From contig NZ_RJJD01000002.1 of assembly GCF_003721515.1 (NCBI RefSeq), positions 186,001 to 250,000 of the forward strand: DNA of 64,000 nt, given 5' to 3'. Positions 8,789 to 17,176 of this stretch are shown here, in pieces. Under the pieces are notes generated by a model that was not told the origin of the DNA, did not search any database, and saw only the letters and a program-made list of their open reading frames with translations. Every line of letters begins with the position of its first letter. The first letter of the stretch is position 1. Origin of the DNA: Rufibacter latericius (GTDB lineage Bacteria > Bacteroidota > Bacteroidia > Cytophagales > Hymenobacteraceae). Made by a program: the position numbers and the translations under genes.

Positions 8789-10075
8789 TTAACGCTCGTT
8801 GATGGAAGTGTAGTCGCGCTCGGTAGCACCGGTATACACCTGACGCGGACGACCGATTGGCTCTTTCGCTTCGCGCATTTCTTTCCATTGGGCAATCCAG
8901 CCAGGGAGACGGCCCAAAGCAAACATCACCGTGAACATGTCCGTCGGGATTCCGATGGCGCGGTAAATGATTCCAGAATAGAAGTCTACGTTCGGGTACA
9001 GTTTGCGCTCAATGAAATAAGGATCAGTCAAGGCCGCTTGCTCCAGTTCCATGGCGATGCTAAGGATAGGGTCATTGATGCCCAGGGCAGTCAACACTTC
9101 ATCGGCGGTTTTCTTGATGATGGTAGCGCGTGGGTCGAAGTTCTTGTACACGCGGTGCCCGAAGCCCATCAGACGGAACGGATCGTTTTTGTCTTTCGCT
9201 TTCTCAATGAATTTCTTGGAATCACCGCCGTCGGCTTTGATGGCTTCCAGCATCTCAATCACGGCCTGGTTGGCACCACCGTGCAGCGGTCCCCACAAAG
9301 CACTGATTCCGGCAGAAACAGAGGAGTAAAGGCTGGCATGGGCAGAACCTACCAGACGAACGGTAGAAGTAGAGCAATTCTGCTCATGGTCGGCGTGCAG
9401 GATGAGAAGCTTGTTTAGGGCATCTACTACCACCGGGTTGATCTCGTACTCCTCGGTAGGGTACGCGAACATCATGTGCAGGAAGTTAGAGCAGTAGTCT
9501 AGTTTGTTTTTAGGGTAGTTCACTGGGTGCCCCATAGAATTCTTGTAAGACCAGGCCGCAATAGTGGAAAGCTTCGCCATCAAACGAATGATGGTAAGGT
9601 CAATCTCTTCCTTGGTTTGGTTTGATTTTACAGATTCTGGGTAGAAAGCGGTTAGAGAGCTCACCAAAGCAGAAAGAATGCCCATAGGGTGCGCCGTAGA
9701 CGGGAAACCGTCCAGGATCTTCCGCATGTCTTCGTTAACCAGCGTATGTACTTTAATCTGATTTGCGAACGTGTCTAACTCTGTCTGGGTAGGCAATGCA
9801 CCGTAGATCAACAGGTAGGCTACCTCAATGAAGGAAGACTTTTCTGCCAATTGCTCAATAGGATAGCCTCTGTACCGAAGAATTCCTTCCTCGCCATCCA
9901 AAAAGGTGATGGCACTCTCGGTGGCCCCTGTGTTTTTGTAGCCAGAGTCTAAGGTAATGTAACCAGTTTGCGCGCGTAAAGCATTAATATCAATGGCTTT
10001 TTCGTTCTCAGTACCCGTAATTACCGGCAACTGGTACGATTTGCCTTCAAGAGTTAGTTCAGCAAAATCAGACAT
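8789..10075 (-). CDS. gltA: citrate synthase
   Basis: 428 residues, the normal length of the bacterial hexameric type. It condenses acetyl-CoA and oxaloacetate to citrate, the first step of the TCA cycle. Visible active-site blocks are LHADHEQNCSTSTVR (H230), WGPLHGGANQ (H265), GFGHRVYKNFDPRA (H307) and the Asp in YPNVDFYSGI. ATG start. The 555-bp AT-rich region upstream, shared with the divergent aldehyde dehydrogenase gene, is the likely control region. Confidence 0.97.
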   Translation of the reverse strand: MSDFAELTLEGKSYQLPVITGTENEKAIDINALRAQTGYITLDSGYKNTGATESAITFLDGEEGILRYRGYPIEQLAEKSSFIEVAYLLIYGALPTQTELDTFANQIKVHTLVNEDMRKILDGFPSTAHPMGILSALVSSLTAFYPESVKSNQTKEEIDLTIIRLMAKLSTIAAWSYKNSMGHPVNYPKNKLDYCSNFLHMMFAYPTEEYEINPVVVDALNKLLILHADHEQNCSTSTVRLVGSAHASLYSSVSAGISALWGPLHGGANQAVIEMLEAIKADGGDSKKFIEKAKDKNDPFRLMGFGHRVYKNFDPRATIIKKTADEVLTALGINDPILSIAMELEQAALTDPYFIERKLYPNVDFYSGIIYRAIGIPTDMFTVMFALGRLPGWIAQWKEMREAKEPIGRPRQVYTGATERDYTSINER

Positions 10076-10630
10076 ATTACTTCTTTAAGTTTGTATTTAG
10101 TTAGGTTGTGCGCCTCGCGGCGAAGTTAGCCAAAAGAGCCAAAATATGAAATGTGGTATGCTATACATACTACTTGCCAGAACCAGCTTAGTTGCACTGC
10201 GGTTGCATGGCAAGTTGCACAGGCTTTTCTGTTATGCTCAAGGCTTGGAAACGAAGCTTTAAGAATGAGCATGTTAGCACTTATATCTTCAAATTAAATA
10301 ACCTGGTTGGCAAAGAAGAATAACGTTGTCAATATAGAAACGTCCATCCTCACGCTCCAATAAAATTTATTATTTTTTTCATTTTGAGTTCTTTTATCCT
10401 CAACCGGAAGGAACCTGAAAATTCGATGTAAAATTGTTAAACAAACAACAGTTAGGCTGATTTATGTTTAAAATTTGATAATTAAATTTTATTAATGGAA
10501 AAAATTATTAATTAATGGCCTGTTTGTTGAAAAATCGATAAAAGTAAAAATTAAATTTTGAGCAAGGTTCAATAATCCTTAAGATTGGTTTATCACATTG
10601 TTCAAAACCCATAACAAGAATGGAATTTTT
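10076..10630. other. long AT-rich divergent intergenic region
   Basis: No gene is visible. Near the citrate synthase side it holds an inverted repeat GTATG-CTATA-CATAC (10156-10170) and three GTTGCA hexamers spaced 11 and 12 bp apart (10191, 10202, 10214), which could be regulator-binding sites. The half next to the aldehyde dehydrogenase gene is strongly AT-rich without a recognisable promoter. Confidence 0.5.
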
Positions 10631-12283
10631 ATGGAAGTAGATGAGAAAATAGGCCAGGTGACGGTGGAAGCTTTAGGATCCATTTTCGGGTCTGAATCAG
10701 ATGTTCCCGTGGAGTACAGACTGCCTGGTGAGGTGCACCAGCGCGAGTACCTTTCCAACGGGTTCATGAAGGCCTGGAACGGCCCGGCCCATGACGTGTA
10801 TTCTCCGGTTGCCTTTGTACAGCCCGACGGATCGTACCAACGCAAGCTCATCGGGTCTTACCCGGTTTGTACTGAGAAGGAAGCGTTAGAGGCTTTGGAG
10901 GCAGCCGTGACCGCCTATGGCAACGGACGGGGCCAGTGGCCCACCATGGGGGTAGACGAACGCATCAAGTGCGTAGAACACTTCACCCAGAAGATGATCG
11001 GCCAGAAAGATCTGGTAGTGAAACTCATCATGTGGGAAATTGGCAAATCATGGGCAGATTCGGTGAAGGAGTTTGACCGCACCGTGGAATACATCTACGC
11101 TACCATAGACGCTCTCAAGAACCTAGACCGCCAGAGTTCCCGCTTTGAGATTGAGCAGGGCATTGTGGCACAAGTGCGCCGTTCGCCTTTGGGGGTGGTG
11201 TTGTGTATGGGCCCTTTTAACTATCCTTTGAACGAGACCTTCACCACGCTTATTCCGGCGCTCATCATGGGTAATACCATTCTCTTCAAGCCGCCTAAAC
11301 ACGGTACCCTTTTGTTTTATCCGCTGCTGGAAGCCTTCAGAGCCTGTTTCCCCGAAGGCGTGGTAAATACCGTTTATGGCCGAGGACATGCCATCGTGCC
11401 GGCTCTTATGAAGTCGGGTCATGTAAATGTGCTTACGCTCATCGGGTCTAGCAAGGTGGCCGATGAACTAAAGAAGCTGCACCCTAAAGTAAACCGTTTA
11501 CGGGCCATTTTAGGATTAGACGCTAAAAACGCCGCCATTATCACCCAGAACGCAGACCTGAAACTAGCCGTGGACGAAACTGTGCTGGGTTCCCTTTCCT
11601 TTAACGGGCAACGCTGCACGGCCTTGAAGATTATTTTCGTGCACCGGTCAAAAGTAGATGCGTTTCTGGAGCAACTTACCCAAGCGGTTAGCAAACTGAA
11701 GTACGGCATGCCCTGGGAGAAAGGGGTAGCTTTAACGCCGTTGCCAGAGCCACACAAACCTGCCTATTTAAAAGAATGCATTGATGACGCAGTGGCAAAC
11801 GGAGCGCGGGTGGTGAACCCAGGAGGCGGAACAGCCTTTGAGTCGTTTGTGTACCCAGGCATCCTGTACCCGGTGAATGAAAAAATGAAACTCTACCGCG
11901 AAGAGCAGTTCGGGCCGCTTATTCCGGTGGTGGCCTTTGATGACCTGGAGGAACCAATCCAATACATTATAGAGTCTACCCACGGCCAGCAAGTGAGCAT
12001 CTTCAGCCAGGATGCCGGCGAGGTGGCCTCTCTTATAGATCCGCTGGTGAACCAGGTAAGCCGTGTGAATATCAACTGCCAATGCCAGCGCGGACCCGAT
12101 GTGTTTCCGTTCACCGGCCGCAAAGACAGCGCCGAAGGAACCCTCTCGGTGGTAGATGCCCTCCGCTCGTTTTCCATCCGGTCACTGGTAGCCGCCAAAC
12201 TCAACGATAACAACAAACAGCTCCTGAACCAGATTGTGAGCGAAGGCGAATCTAACTTCCTTTCCACCAAGTTCATTTTCTAG
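10631..12283 (+). CDS. aldehyde dehydrogenase superfamily, NADP-dependent GAPDH-like
   Basis: 550 residues from the ATG at 10631; an in-frame TTG at 10598 is less likely. The catalytic Cys is C329 in FNGQRCTALKIIFVH, and SPLGVVLCMGPFNYPLNET and PPKHG form the cofactor region. The sequence resembles the family annotated as NADP-dependent glyceraldehyde-3-phosphate dehydrogenase, which oxidises G3P directly to 3-phosphoglycerate with NADPH formation. The usual ELGGK block with the general-base Glu reads LGLDAKNAA here, with Asp at 297. Its neighbours (citrate synthase; glycogen and trehalose genes) fit central carbon metabolism. The substrate is inferred, not proven. Confidence 0.85.
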   Translation: MEVDEKIGQVTVEALGSIFGSESDVPVEYRLPGEVHQREYLSNGFMKAWNGPAHDVYSPVAFVQPDGSYQRKLIGSYPVCTEKEALEALEAAVTAYGNGRGQWPTMGVDERIKCVEHFTQKMIGQKDLVVKLIMWEIGKSWADSVKEFDRTVEYIYATIDALKNLDRQSSRFEIEQGIVAQVRRSPLGVVLCMGPFNYPLNETFTTLIPALIMGNTILFKPPKHGTLLFYPLLEAFRACFPEGVVNTVYGRGHAIVPALMKSGHVNVLTLIGSSKVADELKKLHPKVNRLRAILGLDAKNAAIITQNADLKLAVDETVLGSLSFNGQRCTALKIIFVHRSKVDAFLEQLTQAVSKLKYGMPWEKGVALTPLPEPHKPAYLKECIDDAVANGARVVNPGGGTAFESFVYPGILYPVNEKMKLYREEQFGPLIPVVAFDDLEEPIQYIIESTHGQQVSIFSQDAGEVASLIDPLVNQVSRVNINCQCQRGPDVFPFTGRKDSAEGTLSVVDALRSFSIRSLVAAKLNDNNKQLLNQIVSEGESNFLSTKFIF

Positions 12284-12306
12284 GTCTTTTCTGAAAAACA
12301 GCCTTT

Positions 12307-12342
12307 AAGCCGCTCTGGATAAATCTGGGGCGGCTTTTCTTT
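12307..12342 (+). terminator. intrinsic terminator after the GAPDH-like gene
   Basis: The stem AAGCCGC...GCGGCTT (12307-12313 and 12330-12336) is followed by TTCTTTTT. A right half of the dispersed palindrome (12283-12311) overlaps its start. Confidence 0.7.
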
Positions 12343-12512
12343 TTATGTCTTTACCTAAAGGGAAATTTTTTAGGGGTGCGTTTTGCCTTATTTTTTCTTA
12401 TAACTCTTTGATTATGAATTTCCTTAGTATAAACACCGCTCTAGGTATAAATATCTGAACTTATACATTCTTGAATATTTCCTTTGTAAAGCCTCATACC
12501 TAATTTACAATT

Positions 12513-14729
12513 ATGCGTAGACGGTACGCGATGGAAAATATTCAAACACTTGACCTTGAGCTTGACAAGCCTCAAAAACCCATGAACATTATCACTTATC
12601 CGGGTAGCCCTTTTCCTTTAGGAGCCACCTGGGACGGAAACGGGGTGAATTTCGCCCTGTATGCCCATAATGCCATTGGAGTGGAACTTTGCCTTTTTGA
12701 TACCCCGGAGTCTAAGAAAGAATCTGCCCGGTTCAAAATGGAGGAACGGACTTACGAAGTCTGGCATACCTATGTACCCGAACTGAAGCCCGGCCAACTC
12801 TACGGATACCGCGTGTATGGCGAATACGAACCGGAACTAGGCCATCGGTTCAACCCTAATAAATTACTGATCGATCCTTACGCCAAGGCTATTGCTGGTA
12901 CCATTAACTGGCATGAATCCTTGTTCGGCTACAAGTTTGGCCATGAAGACGAGGACCTGAGTTACAGTGACCTAGACAGCGCTCCCTACATCCCGAAATC
13001 CGTGGTCATTGATCCCAGCTTTGATTGGGAAGATGATCAGTTGCCCAAGCTGCCCTATCATAAATCCATCATTTATGAAGCGCACGTCAAGGGCTTCACC
13101 AAAATGCACCCAGACATTCCCGAAGAAATCAGGGGTTCTTACGCGGCAATAGGGCATCCCATCACTATCCAGTACCTTTTGGATTTGGGCATCACTGCCA
13201 TTGAATTGCTACCGGTGCACCACTTTATTACCGACTGGCACCTGCAGGAAAAAGGACTCACTAATTATTGGGGCTACAACTCCATAGGGTTCTTCGCGCC
13301 AGACGTGCGGTACTCCAGCAGCGGCGTATTGGGTGAGCAGGTGACCGAGTTCAAGAACATGGTGAAAGCCCTACACAAAGCCGGCATTGAAGTCATTCTG
13401 GATGTGGTCTACAACCATACCGGCGAAGGGAACGAGAAAGGCCCCACCTTGTCTTTCAAAGGGGTAGACAATGCCTCTTACTACCGGCTGGTAGAAGAAG
13501 ACAAACGTTATTACATGGATTATACCGGTACGGGTAATACGTTAAATGCCAACCTGCCCAGCGTACTCCGCCTCATCATGGACAGTTTGCGGTATTGGAT
13601 CACCGAAATGCACGTAGACGGCTTCCGCTTTGACCTGGCCTCAGCGCTGGCGCGTGAACTGCACGGGGTTGACAAACTGAGTTCCTTCTTTGATATCATC
13701 CACCAGGACCCCATAATCTCCCAGGCTAAACTAATAGCCGAGCCGTGGGATGTAGGTGAGGGAGGCTACCAGGTTGGGAACTTCCCGCCGGGCTGGACCG
13801 AGTGGAACGGGATGTACCGCGATTGTATGCGTGACTTCTGGCGCGGCGAGGAAAGCATGCTGGCCGAGTTCGCCAACCGGTTCACCGGTTCCTCCGACTT
13901 ATATTATGATGATTACCGCCGGCCAACCGCCAGCATCAATTTCATTACTGCGCACGACGGTTTCACTTTGCATGACCTGGTTTCTTACAACGAGAAACAC
14001 AACGAGGCGAACGGCGAAGACAGCAAAGACGGAGATGACCACAACCGCTCCTGGAACTGCGGAGTAGAAGGCCCAACCGAGGACCAGTGGGTGGTAGACC
14101 TCAGAAACCGTCAAAAGCGAAATTTCCTCACTACCATGTTCTTATCACAGGGCGTACCCATGCTGGTGGCCGGTGACGAAATGAGCCGCACCCAGAACGG
14201 GAACAACAACGCTTACTGCCAGGACAACGAAATCTCCTGGGTTAATTGGCCTGTTGCTGATACTAAATTGATGGATTTCACCAAGAGGCTCATCCATTTC
14301 CGGAAAAACCACCCGGTCTTCCGCCGCCGCCGGTGGTTTCAGGGACGCCAAATCAAAGGCCACGGGGTAGAGGATATTGCCTGGTTCCTGCCAAACGGAG
14401 AAGAAATGGCCTATGAGCATTGGGAACAAGACCATGCTAAATCCTTGGGCGTGTACCTGAACGGCCGCGGAGTACATTCCCGCGGGCCCAAAGGGGAGGT
14501 CGTATTAGATGATTCCTTCTACGTGATCTTCAATGCCTACCATGATTCTATCGTTTTCCATGCGCCAAATGCAAAGTATGGGGCAGAATGGACGGTGGTA
14601 GTAGATACTTTCCGGGACCAGGTAGAGCCGGAAAACCCCACCACCTACAAAGCAGGCGAGTCCTTTTACGTGGAGGGTCGATCTGTCTTAGTTTTGAAGA
14701 ACCCTATTTTTAATCATCCGCATGAATAA
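12513..14729 (+). CDS. glgX: glycogen debranching enzyme GlgX
   Basis: 738 residues: an N-terminal CBM48/isoamylase domain (about 30-150), then a GH13 barrel. It hydrolyses alpha-1,6 branches of glycogen or limit dextrin. GH13 catalytic residues are visible: D374 in DGFRFDLASAL, E410 in LIAEPWDVGEGG and D482 in FITAHDGFTLHD. The ATG at 12513 is used; a second in-frame ATG follows 18 nt later. The last codons overlap the start of treZ by 8 bp, so translation is probably coupled. It supplies linear maltodextrins to TreY and TreZ encoded downstream. Confidence 0.95.
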   Translation: MRRRYAMENIQTLDLELDKPQKPMNIITYPGSPFPLGATWDGNGVNFALYAHNAIGVELCLFDTPESKKESARFKMEERTYEVWHTYVPELKPGQLYGYRVYGEYEPELGHRFNPNKLLIDPYAKAIAGTINWHESLFGYKFGHEDEDLSYSDLDSAPYIPKSVVIDPSFDWEDDQLPKLPYHKSIIYEAHVKGFTKMHPDIPEEIRGSYAAIGHPITIQYLLDLGITAIELLPVHHFITDWHLQEKGLTNYWGYNSIGFFAPDVRYSSSGVLGEQVTEFKNMVKALHKAGIEVILDVVYNHTGEGNEKGPTLSFKGVDNASYYRLVEEDKRYYMDYTGTGNTLNANLPSVLRLIMDSLRYWITEMHVDGFRFDLASALARELHGVDKLSSFFDIIHQDPIISQAKLIAEPWDVGEGGYQVGNFPPGWTEWNGMYRDCMRDFWRGEESMLAEFANRFTGSSDLYYDDYRRPTASINFITAHDGFTLHDLVSYNEKHNEANGEDSKDGDDHNRSWNCGVEGPTEDQWVVDLRNRQKRNFLTTMFLSQGVPMLVAGDEMSRTQNGNNNAYCQDNEISWVNWPVADTKLMDFTKRLIHFRKNHPVFRRRRWFQGRQIKGHGVEDIAWFLPNGEEMAYEHWEQDHAKSLGVYLNGRGVHSRGPKGEVVLDDSFYVIFNAYHDSIVFHAPNAKYGAEWTVVVDTFRDQVEPENPTTYKAGESFYVEGRSVLVLKNPIFNHPHE

Positions 14730-16560
14730 AATAGATGTCACCAAAAGGTCTTTAGGCGTCACTTTTACCAGTAACGGACTGGCCGAGGTGCTGGTGTGGG
14801 CTCCCAAAGCAGAGCAGGTAGAAATAACCCTGAACGAGGGCAACACCATTATTCCCTTACGCCAGGGCGAGTTCGGCTACTGGCATGAAACCACTGACCA
14901 ACTCTCGCCCGGCGACACTTATAAATACCGCATTGACGAAGAGCAGGAATACCCAGATCCGGCTTCCATCTCTCAGCCCCAAAGCGTGCACGGCCCTTCA
15001 CAAGCCTTAGATGTGCTGAAGTTCAACTGGACGGATGATTCCTGGAACAACCTGCCTTTGGAGGACTACGTGCTGTATGAATTGCACACCGGCACCTTCA
15101 CAGAAAATGGCACCTTTGCCGGCCTGGAAGAAAAGCTGGACTACCTCAAAGAACTGGGGGTAAACGCCATAGAGATAATGCCCGTGGCGCAGTTTCCCGG
15201 AGACCGGAACTGGGGCTATGACGGTGTATTCCCCTTCGCGGTACAGGATTCTTATGGTGGGCCCAAAGCCTTGCAACACCTGGTCAATACCTGCCACCAA
15301 AAAGGCTTAGCGGTGGTTCTGGATGTAGTCTACAACCATTTAGGTCCAGAAGGCAATTACCTGGGTGTGTACGGCCATTACTTCACTGACAAATACAACA
15401 CGCCTTGGGGACCAGCCCTCAACTTTGACGATGCCTGGTGCGATGGCGTGCGCCGCTACTTCACAGAGAACCTATTGATGTGGTTCCGTGACTTCCACAT
15501 TGATGCCGTGCGAATGGACGCCGTACACGCCATTAAAGACTTTAGCCCTAATCACATTCTGCGCGAAATGAAGCAGCACGTGAACGAGCTCATGGAGGCC
15601 ACCGGCCGCAAACACTACATGATTGTGGAACTGGACCTTAATGATACACGCTTCATCAACCCGCTGGAAGAGCAAGGCTTCGGGATGGATGCCCAGTGGG
15701 TAGACGAGTTCCACCACGCACTGCGTGTAACCATGACAGGCGAAGACACTGGCTACTACTCAGATTTCAGCGGCATCGCGCACCTGGCCAAAGCCTATGA
15801 AGATGCCTATGTCTATGACGGACAGTTCTCCCCCCACCGGAACAAAACCTTCGGCATCAAAGCTGAACACAACCCCGGCCAGCAGTTCATTGTCTTCACC
15901 CAGAACCACGACCAGGTAGGTAACCGAATGCTGGGCGAGCGCTTGGGCGAACTGGTTAGTTTTGAAATGCAGAAACTCGCCGCCGCCAGCGTCATATTTA
16001 GTCCCTACCTGCCTATGCTGTGGATGGGTGAGGAGTACGCAGAGCCTAACCGCTTCCAGTATTTCGTAAGCCACACAGACCCAGATTTAGCCGAAGCTGT
16101 ACGCAAAGGCCGCAAAGCCGAGTTCGCCGCTTTCCACGCCCAGGGTGAAGCTCCAGATCCTATGTCCGAGGAAACGTTTAACAACTCCAAACTGCAATGG
16201 GACCTGGTACAGCAAGGCCAGCACCAAATTATGTTACGGTACTATCAGACCCTGCTGCGCTTGCGCCGCGAACTACCAGCCTTGAAAAATCTGGATCGCA
16301 AAAACGTGGAAGTTTCCTGTGATGAGGCTAAGAAAACGCTTACCCTCCGTCGCTGGCACGGTGATCAACAGATTCTCTGCCTCATGAACTTCAACGTCTC
16401 CCCACAACCCATGAGCCTGCCCACCGGAGGCAAAACCTGGAAGGTGGTGCTTGATTCTGCCGCCCCTGAATGGAACGGACCCCAAGCCGCTGAAGCAATT
16501 GTCTCTGGAGGTACGGAAGTAACTGTGCAAGCAGAAAGCATAGTGTTGTACCAGGCTTAA
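14722..16560 (+). CDS. treZ: malto-oligosyltrehalose trehalohydrolase
   Basis: 612 residues, the usual length. CBM48-like N-terminus (about 1-100), then a GH13 barrel with D266 in DAVRMDAVHAI, E303 in IVELDLNDTRF and D397 in FTQNHDQVGNRMLGERL. The block WVDEFHHALRVTMTGEDTGYY is typical of TreZ and separates it from branching enzyme. It releases free trehalose from maltooligosyl-trehalose made by TreY. It overlaps glgX by 8 bp. The partner treY-malQ gene lies 616 bp downstream, across a repeat-rich spacer. Confidence 0.95.
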   Translation: MNKIDVTKRSLGVTFTSNGLAEVLVWAPKAEQVEITLNEGNTIIPLRQGEFGYWHETTDQLSPGDTYKYRIDEEQEYPDPASISQPQSVHGPSQALDVLKFNWTDDSWNNLPLEDYVLYELHTGTFTENGTFAGLEEKLDYLKELGVNAIEIMPVAQFPGDRNWGYDGVFPFAVQDSYGGPKALQHLVNTCHQKGLAVVLDVVYNHLGPEGNYLGVYGHYFTDKYNTPWGPALNFDDAWCDGVRRYFTENLLMWFRDFHIDAVRMDAVHAIKDFSPNHILREMKQHVNELMEATGRKHYMIVELDLNDTRFINPLEEQGFGMDAQWVDEFHHALRVTMTGEDTGYYSDFSGIAHLAKAYEDAYVYDGQFSPHRNKTFGIKAEHNPGQQFIVFTQNHDQVGNRMLGERLGELVSFEMQKLAAASVIFSPYLPMLWMGEEYAEPNRFQYFVSHTDPDLAEAVRKGRKAEFAAFHAQGEAPDPMSEETFNNSKLQWDLVQQGQHQIMLRYYQTLLRLRRELPALKNLDRKNVEVSCDEAKKTLTLRRWHGDQQILCLMNFNVSPQPMSLPTGGKTWKVVLDSAAPEWNGPQAAEAIVSGGTEVTVQAESIVLYQA

Positions 16561-16569
16561 TTAAAATGG

Positions 16570-16619
16570 ATAAAGCGTTTATGGGCTGTTTTCAAAGAAT
16601 TAGCCTCTAAACGCTTTAT
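16570..16619. repeat. oriented intergenic palindrome with 12-bp perfect outer arms
   Basis: The outer arms ATAAAGCGTTTA / TAAACGCTTTAT enclose the family core GGGCTGTTTTCAAAG...TAGCC. It lies 9 bp after the treZ stop codon and may terminate glgX-treZ transcription. Confidence 0.75.
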
Positions 16620-16648
16620 ACCTTCCATACTTCAAGTTTAAGCGCAGC

Positions 16649-16864
16649 GGTAACTTGGAGTAGAAACAATTGCCAGTTTGCAACTGGCGCCAGTTGCAAA
16701 CTGGCCATAAAGGAAAGCCACAAGTTACCACTACGTTCAATCTTGCGTCATGTAGGGGCATGTTGGGTAGAAATACAGCCAATTTGTAACTGGCGGACCC
16801 CAGCTTCTGGGTAAGGTTCACGGCAGTTACAAACTGGAACCGTAGCCAGCCAAAAGTTACCTCT
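16649..16864. repeat. composite inverted-repeat element with GCCAGTT/AACTGGC units
   Basis: The first half contains a perfect 34-bp palindrome (16672-16705) made of two GCCAGTTTGCAACTGGC-type units, bracketed by GGTAACTTG (16649-16657) and CAAGTTACC (16721-16729). The second half has the related GCCAATTTGTAACTGGC (16779-16795) opposite GCAGTTACAAACTGG (16823-16837), and ends in AGTTACC near 16862. It is non-coding in appearance and repetitive in design, like a miniature or REP-type element. Confidence 0.7.
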
Positions 16865-16896
16865 CCCCTCAAATTTGCTAAAGTATATAAAGTGTA

Positions 16897-16919
16897 GGGG
16901 CAATCCCTTGTGGTTGCCC
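16897..16919 (+). repeat. 23-nt dispersed repeat, copy 1
   Basis: This stretch (GGGGCAATCCC...GGTTGCCC) matches the reverse complement of 61420-61442 at 22 of 23 positions. Confidence 0.6.
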
Positions 16920-17052
16920 TTAATAGGCTAGTTATAAGCACATTAGCTAGCAAAATCTTGCTGTGGTAAACGTCCTTTGTTACCTACTTCTCAAAGGCTA
17001 ATCCAGCATCAAAAGCAAAGGATAAACAAAGCCGGAAATTTATATAACATTT

Positions 17053-17084
17053 TCTAGCCTGTTTTCCGTAAAACCGGCCAAAAC
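17053..17084. repeat. oriented intergenic palindrome copy
   Basis: CTAGCCTGTTTTCC, then GTAAAACCGGCCAAAAC: the family core, about 90 bp upstream of treY-malQ. Confidence 0.65.
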
Positions 17085-17176
17085 TGCCGTACACCAAATG
17101 GCACCAAAAAAAAGACAAGCCACGGAGAATTTCCTATACCCCACTTCCTATACACAACACTTACACACCGTAACCT

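Larger units (their letters stand above)
16561..17176. other. repeat-rich spacer between treZ and treY-malQ
   Basis: It holds a nested palindrome just after treZ (16570-16619), a composite inverted-repeat element (16649-16864), a 23-nt motif found again at 61420 (16897-16919) and another dispersed palindrome (17053-17084). A minus-strand ORF of 117 codons crosses the repeats and is judged spurious. I see no clear promoter for treY-malQ. Confidence 0.6.

Noticed and set aside
16600-16953. Minus-strand ORF of 117 codons between treZ and treY-malQ
   Set aside because: It runs through the composite palindromes and the 23-nt repeat; its sequence is dictated by repeats and shows no domain. Similar frames across such repeats are commonly over-annotated.
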